From Mantis religiosa (taxonomy: Eukaryota > Arthropoda > Insecta > Mantodea > Mantidae), in NCBI GenBank assembly GCA_030765055.1, contig CM060953.1, forward strand, positions 71,230,789 to 71,294,788: a stretch of DNA of 64,000 nt, given 5' to 3'. The notes under the pieces were generated by a model. It was given only the letters and a program-made list of their open reading frames with translations, made no database searches and was not told the DNA's origin. This document shows positions 10,922-23,337 of this stretch, one piece after another (positions within the stretch are counted from its first letter, which is position 1; each line of letters opens with the position of its first letter). The position numbers and the translations under genes are program-made.

Positions 10922-11205
10922 TTAGTGGGCTAGAGCATTTTGGTTGCCTACCCCGTGAAAGCGCCCAGGATCGAACCCACCCCTGTGCGGATTGTAAGTC
11001 CCGGGTATTAGGACCGGTGCGCACTAAGCGAGCCCTGGTGTAGAAAGCCAAATTTCCGGCTGGAGTGCCACGATGCTGAGCACCGGTCCTCCCTGTATCG
11101 GTTGGATGATCACCCACCTCTGCCTTGCGTATGTGGGCGTAAGGCCGGTAGTCGGGTTGACAGGCTCTGACCTGCTAGCGAGCTGTTACGCCGTGTGTTA
11201 CGTTA
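10922..11205 (+). repeat. SINE-C, diverged copy
   Basis: It shares the blocks gtcccgggtat, aggaccggtgc, tccggctg, tatcggttggatgatc and aaggccggtagtcggg with 5633-5977. The head is altered and no target duplication is evident. Confidence 0.7.
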
Positions 11206-12628
11206 CCCACATGGGTTCTACAAATGTAATTCACCGGTGCTTTCTGTGAAGCAATGACGTCCTCTCATCATAAGCATGCTAATGCATAATTGCAGCAATT
11301 CTATTTTTAAGAACTTAACAGCTAGTTTCCTTTACTCTGGAATAAAGAAGGATATAGATTAAATTTAGCTCTTAGCCATGATCAGTGAACAATGCGACAC
11401 GGTTACCCTAGAAGAATATTTGAAAATGTGTGCTTTCCGCATAAAATACTATTTTTAAACTTTTGAAACTTGCTTTATTTTGTTTTCGTCTCTCTTGAAA
11501 ATAATATACATAGTTCGGCAGTAATTAAAATGTATAGACAATCATATTTTTAGTAATATATTCTAGTTATGCATTTTCAAAAGCCTTCGTTAACTTTACG
11601 TCACGTGGTTGTTCAAACCAAGTCCGGTTTCAATTTCTGCAATATATTATTAGTGCAAAAGAGTAGTAAATGAACAGTTGAAACTTAAAGTTAAGTTTTT
11701 CATTTACATTGGAATTATTTATCGTGCGATTCGAACACTCTAGTGAACAGAATCTGCCATCTTGCTGGCTCAGAATCCAAATAAATTCGTTGAATTTTGG
11801 CAAACGTAATGGGAAATAATATGCTCAGGAGATGACCTTATTGAAAATAGTACTATTTTGACTGTATTGTGAATTTCTCTCACGATTTTTTCCCTGCTGC
11901 GGTGAAGTTGTAGGCAAAGCTTTGCCATCGATTGTCCAATAGGTATCTTAAATCCCATAAAATGACGTGGCAACTTTGTCACCAGTTTGAATTTTCCTTA
12001 GGAGCGAAGATTGTGTGTGTTTCCGCTGTTTTGACAGCTGTTTCCATTCTGAATGTACGTTTCTTCGGCCATGACATGTAATGCAAGGGATTCGACAGCT
12101 TTTCTCTCAAAAAGCTCTAAAATTATTCGATGCAACATCCCTACCCCAGAATGCTCGTTCATCAAACTTCTCTGGAGCAAACTTCTGGTTTGCTTCTCTG
12201 AGTCAAAGTCTGAAGTAATACACCACACGCGTGCGCACACACACACCTATAGGATCCAAATACTATTTGCTAAGATATACAAAAAGCGCATGCTGTTAAA
12301 TAGTTTAAAAATGGTGATTTTTCTTTCGCCTACAATAGCTTCACTGAAAATCGGATGCTTGTTCACACTATTCCACCTGCTTTTGATTAGTTTTATGTTG
12401 TAGTTTGTGCAAATTGTTCTTACCGGAGCTTCTTTTTCTATTTACTGAATGTTAATCAAGGTAAACATTTGCAGAAGTGTTTTCATTGTACATTCTCTTG
12501 AAGAAAACTGAATTAATACTGAAATGTCTAAAACCCGGCTTACTATATATTGGTCTAGAAATGTTACACTCTTTCCTTGACATTGGGGAAACAGCTGAAT
12601 GGCAACTGTTTAAAAAATAACTCATGTT
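11206..12628. other. Nothing recognised
   Basis: Several open frames exist, the longest being 116 codons at 12053-12403, but none shows a known motif. Confidence 0.4.
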
Positions 12629-13170
12629 AACGAGTGGGATGACTCAGTCTGTGAAGCCCGGGTTCGATTGCCGTGGCCGTTCTACCGGACCCACGAGTTT
12701 TTTCGGGGGTTTTACCGGATCGCTAGGCGAATGCTGGTTAGGTTAATTACGTCCACCGAATTTCCTGTCCCCCCATTTCATCTCCATTATCATTTCACAT
12801 CATCTCTCATCTGTGGTCTCTTTTAGGGTAAGAAGTGTCGGCGGGTGTCTCGGCGGTGCATGGCGGGGTGATATGCTGTGTGGAAAACTACTTTTTCCTC
12901 CAATAGGTCGGTTACCGGTCCTCGAACCTGCTGCTGGGGCCATTTCCGTACCGCAGTAGTGGGGTACGTCCGTTGTTCTGGCCTCCCGGGAGAGATCTCT
13001 AAGTAAAATATAGGAACGCTGCCATCTGCACTGTTTTGACTCCTTGGGTTGGCTGCCCTCTGTATCCTCTCGCCTCATCCATCCTCCTGGGGTGCCCCAC
13101 TTGGGGTCATAGGTACAATAGATCACGACTGGTTTCCGTGCCGAATCCCCTCCGTAGTAAATCCTAATCC
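12629..13170 (+). repeat. tRNA-headed repeat (SINE-H), single copy here
   Basis: It begins with a tRNA-like stretch (tgactcagtctgtgaagcccgggttcg) with a B-box-like gggttcgattgcc. A GC-rich body follows that contrasts sharply with the AT-rich flanks and ends near tagtaaatcctaatcc. No second copy is in the window, so the right boundary is approximate. Confidence 0.45.
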
Positions 13171-13715
13171 TAGCATTCATGTAGTGAACATTCAGACCAA
13201 TAGTAAGATATATTTTGGAAATGACTAGTGCTACAAAAATATTTGCAATAAGTTGAGTGTGTTAATCAATATATACCTTTTTGTTAGTACAATTTTGTCC
13301 TCTTACGGTTTACCGGTTATACAAAGGTATTCAGAAAGGTCATTCACAGGCTATTCCCAGAAAATTCAAGATATCTTTTGTCATACAAATTTCTTAAACA
13401 TATAGTATTTTAATCAAGATAGATGTAATTATTAAGAAAGTAAACAGAAATACGCAGTTTGAGGCGGGGAATTTTCTTGAAAATTTTCTGTGGCATTTCG
13501 AAAGATGCTTAACCTAAATAGTAAGTTATTTTATCGTTTTAGTTACCCTATTCACTTAAACACAAACCATACGCGCGCGAGCGGAAATTATGTCGAAAAA
13601 ACACCCTCTTTTGGATACCAGGAGGGTTAGCGAATCATTTCTGTTGAAATCTAGATATCCGATTTTTGGGTTAAATTCCATACCTTCTCTACATAACATT
13701 ACCTATACGTTGTAA
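13171..13715. other. Nothing recognised
   Basis: AT-rich sequence without a shared repeat or a motif-bearing frame. Confidence 0.4.
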
Positions 13716-13729
13716 TTGGTCTGAGCTTT

Positions 13730-13970
13730 GCCCGCCTCGGTAGCGTTGTGGTAGCATCTCTGCCTCACGTTCAAGAGGCCCCGAGTTCGAATCTCGGTCA
13801 GGGTGAGTTACTTGGATAAGGTTTTTTCCGGAGTTTTCCCTTATGCAAGACAAATGTCGGATAACTCTAAGCTCTAAGGACCCTGGACTCATTCGAGCAT
13901 CATTTCACCAATTCCATTCATCGTCCGATATGACTTATCGTTGGAGGACGTAAATTACAAATATATAAAA
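13730..13970 (+). repeat. SINE-A with 11-bp target duplication
   Basis: Full head (gcccgcctcggtagcg), B box gagttcgaatctc, family body and an A-rich tail are present. The direct repeat is ttggtctgagc (13716-13726) and ttggtctaagc (13975-13985), with one mismatch. Confidence 0.85.
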
Positions 13971-14096
13971 TAAGTTGGTCTAAGCCCTGTTCCTTAAAAC
14001 TTTGTTACGCTGATACATTGTGTTCTTCCGTATTGCATTTTCTTCCTCTTTGCCATGATTGGCTAATTTAAATATACTCTCCCGAACCCGTATCTA

Positions 14097-14518
14097 CGAT
14101 CGCGCGGATTGTTTACACAAAAGAAACTGATAGGCGGGCAGTGTGAAAACCAAGAGCCGGCAAGCAGATAAACATAGCGCAGATAAAGGTCTGCCGAAAC
14201 AAACAAACTGAGATAAATGGAAATTTCTGAACTGATAGATTGTTCGGGTTCTGGTTTATTTTCGAATCGTCTAGAAATTGTCAGCCAGGTATTTAAGAGA
14301 TTGTGAAATGCCAGCAGCAGAGAGTTGTGAGTAAACAGTAAACAGATGGAAACAAATGCTGTGTAACGAGAGCTAATGTTTGTTATTGTCATCGAGCTTG
14401 GAAGATTGTGTTGTGATATGTGATGTAATTTTGCTGCTACGGAGTGTATTTCTACGCAAATAAAGAACATTTAGAATTTCGACAAATTGGACTTTTAATT
14501 CTCCGAACCCACAAAGTC
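14097..14518 (+). repeat. LTR-D, forward orientation, best copy
   Basis: This is the most complete uninterrupted copy. It has an internal TATA-like gtatttaag (near 14288), aataaa at 14459-14464, and a 3' end cacccaca-like aacccacaaagtca. Other copies lie at 6385, 8160, 25232 and 53771. No gag-pol sequence is adjacent, so it is best read as a solo LTR of an unidentified retrotransposon. A non-autonomous TRIM-like element is an alternative. Confidence 0.6.
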
Positions 14519-16337
14519 AATACTAATAAAAGCAGTATATAACTCTTAATGACGGATGCAGGTGCTTTCGTAATCCCGAGGGGAAAGTTTTTGTTGTTAT
14601 AGCTAAATCTGAGAAATTTAGAAATAAGGAACTATTTGTAACGTAGAACAGTCTGTTCCACGACAGATAAGTCACTTGACATTTAAGAGATATGGAGGAA
14701 AGTTATATTATGGAACAGAGCTAGTTTAACTCCGAAGGTTCACCTGAGGGAGTAAAAATAAACCTTAAGCCAGATAAGACTTGTCATACTGATGTATTAG
14801 GTGATGCCAAAATGGAGTGCAGCAAAACACATTTCCTGTGCAGGAGCGTTATACTTGTACATACTGTTTAGTTTAAAATCTACTCGTATTTATATGCTCT
14901 CATTTGATCTCCCAATGTTATTCCTCATTACACCCATTATTGAGGATTTTATCAATCATCTTCTATGGAAAGAGCAACGGTATAGACCTCTTTAAGAGTT
15001 TGATCTTAAATTGTTAATGGTTATTCTGAAGGGGAAAAAAAAGTTCTGGTATTACACTAGTTTTCTTGAAATAAAAATAATAAGCAAGATAAGCGTGTTT
15101 TAAAGAACTTTTAATTTGAATGATTCACCTTTTCATATCTAAGAAGCTACTACGCAAACTTCGCAAACAAAAGACAGAAGCTCAGTGACGTGAGATCTAA
15201 TTCAAACGCCAGTGCAGTGTTTTGAAGCCTGGATCATGAGCTTCCCATCGTGATCAGTTCGTCTGTCTCACTCCCACACTTAATTTCCTGGTGCGATACA
15301 CTTAACCAGGTTGATGTGCAAATTACAGGCGTCTGGCTGCGTTAAACGGTGAACCCGATTGTGTCGTTGCTTATACCATACATTGCAAATTCTCTCCAAT
15401 TATAGGGTCTAACAAGCAAAGTACACGCTATGCAAGATTAGAATAAACAGAGCTTATATATGGGATTAGTTAAACATCCCGCGTCACTTAACTTCTGAAT
15501 CAAGCGAAACGAAACTTCTGTACAGGCTGAGCCATAAACTGAGAACTCTGCGGTTAAAGAATGTACTGTTTTCTATCTACGATTTAAACAGAGATGACCA
15601 GAATCCTGATTCAATGTATTTTTATTATTTTGTTATTTTATTATCCTTTATTCATCCACATGTTCCATTGCATTAGCAATATTAAATGTTGTGGTTTACT
15701 TCGTGTACCATTTGTATTCCTTGACTAACAAGTTATTCGGAATTGTTCGATATGGATTCGTTTACTAAATCTAACAGTTGAATTATACGCTTTCCTTATT
15801 GATTGTTCATATTAACTGAAGTCTTAAAATTGTTGTGTGCTTTTCAGATTGATTGTGTTCATATAATCACTGGTCTTAATTAATCCACTTATTTACACTT
15901 CTGTTTTAGTTATTCTGCACTTTGTTGATTGATTGTGTTGACATATTCATAAAGTCCTTTAGATACTGTCCCACAAGTGCAGGTTCATGTACTGGCCACT
16001 TCCCTCCTCCCCTCCTTTTATGTTTATTTGCATCCTCAGTTTTTTCCTTTGGTCCCATTTGATGGAGTTACACAGGATGTGATCTGTCGTTTTGGCAGAG
16101 GCGGCTCGTCCTTACGCCCTTTTCTGTTTTATAAATCACATTGTATAAATTTTAAAAGACCATGTAAGTAACAATGCATTATTATAAGTATAGGAAATCG
16201 AGTACGACCAATAATGAACTCTTAATGCATGGAAAACACATACGTAACTATACTGGTCGCCAAATTAGAATGTGATTGACAGTAAACACATGGAAGAACG
16301 CTCTAAATATATGGGAGGGGATGAGTACGTCATAACG
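14519..16337. other. Nothing recognised
   Basis: AT-rich DNA with no shared repeats or coding motifs noticed. Confidence 0.4.
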
Positions 16338-16393
16338 GTTGTCATAGTAACCATTAAAAGGACCAATTAGAGTCGAGACGTTTCCATGACAAC
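16338..16393. promoter_or_regulatory. Two X-box-like motifs flanking a CCAAT box
   Basis: gttgtcatagtaac (16338-16351) and gtttccatgacaac (16380-16393) each fit the RFX/DAF-19 X-box pattern GTHNYYATRRNAAC. ccaat lies between them at 16363-16367. RFX factors control ciliary genes in animals. The nearest downstream coding signal is a transposase fragment at 16677, so a functional role is unproven. Confidence 0.3.
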
Positions 16394-16676
16394 GTTAGAC
16401 TTTAAACCTTGGTTGCCGATATTCTAACACGTGCTTAGCATAACTTGCGGGCGAGCGAGTTACGCAAACGCTGCAGTAATAATACCTTGGTGTTCGTTTC
16501 TCTTGCTGATAACGCTGCATAAACAGAATTCCCTCACGTATACAACAGAGATACTGTACTGGCAAGTTACTTTGCATTTTATTTGTGGCAATTTGCCTTG
16601 GTTTACGTGTGCCTGAATCAGTGTATCTGTGCGCGTGTTGTAATCATTTGCAATTGTGTTTAATGAATGTTTAATC

Positions 16677-16930
16677 ATGTCTGAATATAGTGACAAGCGA
16701 AAACCTGAACGTGCTCGGGAACAAAATAAAACTACATTTGGTAAAGGTATTCCAATTAAAGGACATACACGGGAAATAGTATGCTTTTTGAGAGAATACT
16801 TCGATGAGGAGAAATTGAAAGGGGGTCTAGTATTCCATCCCTAAGGGGCTTGATAAGACTTCACGTGCTGTAGGTATCAGTACGGGCATTAAGGTTAAGA
16901 TTGGGAAAGAAAAGTATTTTAAAGAAGAAA
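16677..16930 (+). pseudogene. IS630-like transposase N-terminal fragment
   Basis: ATG at 16677 opens a frame reading MSEYSDKRKPERAREQNK, then GHTREIVCFLREYFDEEK. After one frameshift near 16840 it continues LRGLDKTSRAVGIS and VKIGKE. The TREIV...F(F/L)xxE block followed by a TxxAxGIS helix is the N-terminal HTH arrangement of insect IS630/DDE_3 transposases. I saw no LDETW, D or E catalytic boxes afterwards. The stop at 16842-16844 truncates the main frame to 55 residues. It could be a relic, or a captured domain with its own promoter (see 16338-16393). Confidence 0.5.
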
Positions 16931-17114
16931 GTTAGACATTAGGGTATAAATTAGAAACTCCCGGAAAAATTATGTAAGCGGCATTTTCCCACTTCAGTAA
17001 GCTTCAACATGTCACAGGTATTCCTCTTTTTACGATGATCTTTTCATTGATGTGTTCTTGCATGTTCTAGCGTTTGCATGTAGATCCACGACTGAACTGC
17101 TGTCTTTGTGTACA

Positions 17115-19151
<2,037 letters not shown>

Positions 19152-19269
19152 AGGGACATTGACTTGTTTATTAATAAATGAAAACCCGAATACAATTAAT
19201 AAACTCAAATTTTTATTTACCTGAACATAGTAAATTATTCATAAAGACTGTAATACTAAAAATGCCACT

Positions 19270-19707
19270 CTTAACCTTGAATGTTATGCTTAGTGCGTAC
19301 TGGTCCCTTCTTTCCTTTTTTTTTACCTCTTGCATTTTCCTAGGCATGGATTTCCCCGAAGATTCAGTAGTTTGCACTATAATGTTTCGCCATTCTTCCA
19401 TCATCTGATGGTTCCGCATATTTTATTCTAGTACATTCCACAAATTCTCTATTGGATTAATGTCAGGGGATTGCGGTGGTGTCGGCATGTGTGGGGAGTG
19501 TTATACAACAGCCACAGCCTTGCATAGAAAGTTATATGTTTGGGAAAATGTAATCCCCAGAAAGACCCATATTATCACACTTCTGGAGAGATGTGTTTTT
19601 AGGATGTTTATGTAAACCCTGATGTTCATAATTCCATCAATAAAACCTAAATCCCCCAAATCATTTGCACTCATGCAGCCTGGTATACTGAACCTCCACC
19701 ATGTGTA
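19270..19707 (-). pseudogene. Tc1-like transposase, 3' (C-terminal) half
   Basis: Read on the minus strand from 19705: HGGGSVYQAA, a frameshift, then MSANDLGDLGFIDGIMN and VYINILKTHLSRSV, an in-frame stop, then HMPTPPQSPDINPIENLW and NVLE with a stop at 19423. GGGSV, IDGIMN and the QSPDxNPIENLW box are hallmarks of Tc1 transposases; the latter holds the third catalytic acidic residue (E in NPIENLW). The N-terminal half lies beyond an inserted element, at 20742-21273. At least one frameshift and two stops make it dead. The outer terminal repeats were not located, so the left boundary is approximate. Confidence 0.8.
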
Positions 19708-20741
19708 GAGTCTGTTTAGTTAACTCATGTGCACGTCGGCCGCTGCCTTTGACGAACCCTTATAATCGTTTTACAACACTGACCCTCCTCACAGACCTTT
19801 CTGCAAGATTGCCACATTTCTCGATACGCCATGGGTATCGTACGAGGTTTCGTCTAAATAAATTATCTTATGTCCATTACTGCGAAACTTCCTTAGTTTT
19901 GACAAATATATAATTTATCGCCAAGCTACAATTCTACTGTATTCCATAATAACCCTTAGCTTATTCAAAGTACGGTATTTGAAACCCAGCTCCTTTAGGA
20001 GACCGCGCAAAGTGCAGTGCCCATAAGGAAAATCACAAATTTCTTGCGAATGTGCAACCAATTCGTCTTAAGGTGGGCGCTCTTCATTTTGCATAGAATC
20101 TATAAATTTCTCGACGAATTAAATCGCATGTGAAATTATCTACTTTAAAGAAACGTTTCCTTTTGTTTTCACACTTGATCGGCGTCTTTGGTATTCCTTT
20201 CGTCACAATATTTCTTGCTGTATTTCTGTAAATACCCAGAATTTATCATCAGGTTCATTGCACGACCCCTTACCAAGATTATTTGTTAGCACATATTTAT
20301 ATGTGTTCAAAACAAGCGCTTGAATTTGCTTAGAAACAGTTCCCGTTATAGCTTTGTTTTTTGAGGCTTTTCCAGTAACATAACTCGGCCCAGTTATTCA
20401 CACTATTGTCGTCACTTTGATTATTTTCACTTTACTGAAAGTAATCTACTACTTCATCTGCATTTACCACTGCATTTCCCTCCCACGGTCTCCACATCGT
20501 GACACACAACGAATTTCTGCACGCAATGAAACAGATCAACTGGAAGTTGGAACTTTGGCAACTGAGACTCCACGTGGAGTAGACATGCGTTTGTCACTTC
20601 GAGAAATTCAGGGTTGCTTTTGGTCCTCAACGACAGCGTTCCTTTTCTGAAATGTGGAGATAGGTTTATGATGGTCATTAGTGGGCGGGAGGGTAGTTTC
20701 CTTTGAGGGGCCAACTGCACTCGCGTTCACTAGACAGACTT
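19708..20741 (-). mobile_element. IS630-like deletion element, copy 2, at a TA target
   Basis: Inverted ends are gagtctgtttagttaac (left) and its decayed reverse complement gttcactagacagact (right). TA lies on both sides (19706-19707 and 20742-20743). The interior is collinear with the copies at 3404 and 53967. It sits inside a Tc1-like transposase. The HTH frame (about 20190-19925, minus) is broken by an extra base near 20070. Confidence 0.85.
20454..20720 (-). CDS. Conserved small ORF of the IS630-like element (copy 2)
   Basis: The frame holds MTIINLSPHFRKGTLSLRTK, then LEVTNACLLHVESQLPKFQL and FHCVQKFVVCHDVETVGGK. The equivalent frame is open in copy 1 (3433-3657) and copy 3 (54795-55019), with scattered substitutions and no stops. 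I do not recognise a domain. It precedes the HTH segment in the element. It could be the remains of the transposase's first exon, a separate small protein, or chance openness of a young repeat. Confidence 0.25.
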   Translation of the reverse strand: MQLAPQRKLPSRPLMTIINLSPHFRKGTLSLRTKSNPEFLEVTNACLLHVESQLPKFQLPVDLFHCVQKFVVCHDVETVGGKCSGKCR

Positions 20742-21275
20742 TAACTGAAGCTGTAGGATTTCTTCCTTCAAGTTCACAGTTATTTTTTCTTCACACTATT
20801 ACGCACAGTTCAGATTTACTTTCGTCAGTATGTACAGCCTTCTTCCAGAAATCAAAACCGTCGTGTTTGCGATACAACTCGCTTCCTTCTGTTAATTTTA
20901 TAGGTGTACGGTATTCTACGGGCTGTTCGGCCTCCATAGCCAGCATCAGTAAACACATTTCTTATAGTGCTAAAACAGAATTTTCTATACATCGTTGAAC
21001 TGTAGCAGCAAGCATTGGAGCACTTAGTTTTGGATCTTTGCGATTTCTCAAGTAGCTGTCGTTTTTCAACGTTGGATAAAATCTGCGGAGGACCACCTCA
21101 TGATTGTTCTCCCAAGTGTTGTACTGATTGAACCTGTATATAACGCTCGTCATTGTACTGGTGGGTATGCTAATGGTTTCTTCAGTTTCTTGAAAAGATT
21201 TTCGTTTTCTAAACAACTTGATGCTGATTTCACATTTCTCCTTTCGTAGTTTCTCGACGTTTTCGATCCACATTA
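20742..21275 (-). pseudogene. Tc1-like transposase, 5' (N-terminal) half
   Basis: From ATG at 21273 the minus frame reads MWIENVEKLRKEKCEISIKL, then FQETEETISIPTSTMTSVIY (first HTH), LRNRKDPKLSAPMLAATVQR (second HTH, like the KNPRxSAPxLAxxL motif of Tc1). After a stop it continues FWKKAVHTDESKSEL, the TDES box with the first catalytic Asp. Removing the inserted element at 19708-20741 and one TA joins this half in frame to HGGGSV of the C-terminal half. The GRP-type linker is degenerate and several stops are present. Confidence 0.75.
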
Positions 21276-21566
21276 ACTAAATATCACTTAACGATTTTGA
21301 AAACAGCAATGGAATCGTCGATTGCAGTGGATAAAACACAAACTGCATAAGAAAAGTAAGAAGGGTGTGTGTGAGAGACACCATACCTGGGAACTTGTAT
21401 GCTCATCAAATACTTGTTTGATGCCAAATGGGGTACAATCTTAAATTACGCGATTTAGGGTACAAATTTAAGGATGTAATGAAATAATGTTCGTTTCCGA
21501 ACAATAGAGTACTGTGCTTGCTATATGCTAAGCGCTGATGTCAGACAAATATTTTTTCTGGAGTGG

Positions 21567-21568
<2 letters not shown>

Positions 21569-21645
<77 letters not shown>
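21569..21645. repeat. (GT)n microsatellite, left of SINE-B
   Basis: A pure gt run directly abutting the SINE-B 3' end. Confidence 0.95.
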
Positions 21646-21646
<1 letters not shown>

Positions 21647-21843
21647 TGTGTAGTGTTTAACGCCCGCGTTTACTACATACGGCACCGCAGGCGGTGACAC
21701 TGATGATACATGAGATGAAGATGGAGCACCGGTGGAATGAGATGGCGGGGGAAACCGGAGATCCCGGAGAAAACCCGCCCCAGCGCCGTGTTGTCCACAA
21801 CAAATATCACTTTGCGGTCGCCTGGGATCGAACCCGGGCCGCC

Positions 21844-21845
<2 letters not shown>
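21646..21845 (-). repeat. SINE-B embedded in a GT repeat
   Basis: This is the reverse complement of SINE-B from atgtgtagtgtttaacgccc to tcgaacccgggccgcc. The first 40 or so bases of the tRNA-like head are replaced by the flanking tg run. Both sides are (gt)n, which suggests insertion into, or slippage against, a microsatellite. Confidence 0.8.
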
Positions 21846-21911
<66 letters not shown>

Positions 21912-21941
21912 TGAGAGAGGAAGAGAGGGAGAGAGAGAGAG
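21846..21941. repeat. (TG)n then (GA)n microsatellite, right of SINE-B
   Basis: tg run to 21910, followed by an imperfect ga run to about 21941. Confidence 0.95.
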
Positions 21942-22390
21942 ACCACAGAGGTAAACTATTGCATTAAAGCAGAGATTGTTCTCCATACTCTCAATTTCTT
22001 ATCCAATTGGTCTTATTCACTCTCTTCGTTCCTCTTCAGTTACCCTCCCCACTTCTTCATTCTACCCCTCCGTTGCTCAGATCCCTTTCTGTGCGCAATT
22101 GAGGTATTAACATGTTTCGAAAACGGGAGCAAAATGACTTATAACACTATATAACACTAGTTAAAGGTTAAAAATGCTTACTCTTATGTTGTTTGTGCCT
22201 GTTATGCTTTTTCTCGCCATAACTTCTTTGCATAATCGAATAACACTAAAATGTATAATAACGTCTCATATATTCATTTATCAATATTTTATGTTTTACT
22301 ACGATTGAATTTTGACTTTAAATGTAGTTTCCATGCGGATTTTTAAAGTTACGTTACTCTTTCAAACTAAGATAATATATAATTTTTAGC

Positions 22391-22690
22391 AAATCTCTGT
22401 GGCATAGGTAGCAGCGAATCTGCCTCGCATTCAAGTTCGAATCTCGGTCAGGTTGAGTTATCGGGATAAGTTTTTTTACAGGGTTATCCTGAAAGATGAA
22501 TGTCGGGTAACTCTAAGCCTGGTTTGATCCCAGGCGATCGCAAAGTAGTATTTGTGGTGTACAACATGACGTTGGGGTGGGTTTCCTCTGGGTCCTCCGG
22601 TTTCCCCCACCGTCATTCCACCAATTGCTCCATCATTCATTCATCCCAGGAGTTGGGCCGACCCCTCAACCCTGATCTCATCTATTAGGT
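22391..22690 (+). repeat. SINE-A / SINE-B chimera
   Basis: 22391-22511 is SINE-A-like (ggtagcagcgaatctgcctc ... tcgggtaactctaag). The sequence then changes directly to SINE-B-like (gatcccaggcgatcgcaaag ... ccggtttcccccaccg) through 22690, ending in a 3' tail unlike the standard SINE-B. Confidence 0.65.
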
Positions 22691-23337
22691 CTATATGCTT
22701 CGACTCCCTCGCTCTGAGGGAACCCAAGCGACTCTGAACGTCGAAGTGCTACACATTTCCGCATCTACTTCTGAAAAAAAACAACACTTTACATAATTTA
22801 TGGCTGTTGTGCATTTTAGCGTTCTAGAAGACTATTTTTCACCCACCCCTCCTTCTACAAGTTCGAGTCGTTAATCATCTTACATTATCTACGTTTGTTT
22901 ACACGAATCAGAGTTGGATGCGTTAAGAGTATTTCTTACCCATCCGTTTCGCAAAGGTATAACATCATCAATTTCATCTTTGTTTCAAGTCAGTTATTAA
23001 GATAAATGGTAAGGGTTGGGTGCGATCTAGTTTTGTTTGGACAAATTTGGAACTGTTACAGAAGAATGAGAAAGGACTATTTTTTTTTCTGCTTTTAAGT
23101 CTTGGTAATGGTGGCTAATTAAATTCTAAGCTTAACTAAACTTTAATCCAAGTATATCTTATGTACAAATTACGGAAGAATGCGGTGATTGTGATCTTTT
23201 TCTTATATCTTTCCAAAAGGATAATAATGTTTTGTGGAGTGCTCTGTCTAAGGATGACCGCTGAATGGGTTATAGGTGTTAATCACCACTCGACCAAGTG
23301 CATAACAGTTAATAAACGATAGGCCTCCGATTTTATA
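22691..23337. other. Nothing recognised
   Basis: AT-rich interval up to the TA target of the mariner copy. Confidence 0.4.
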
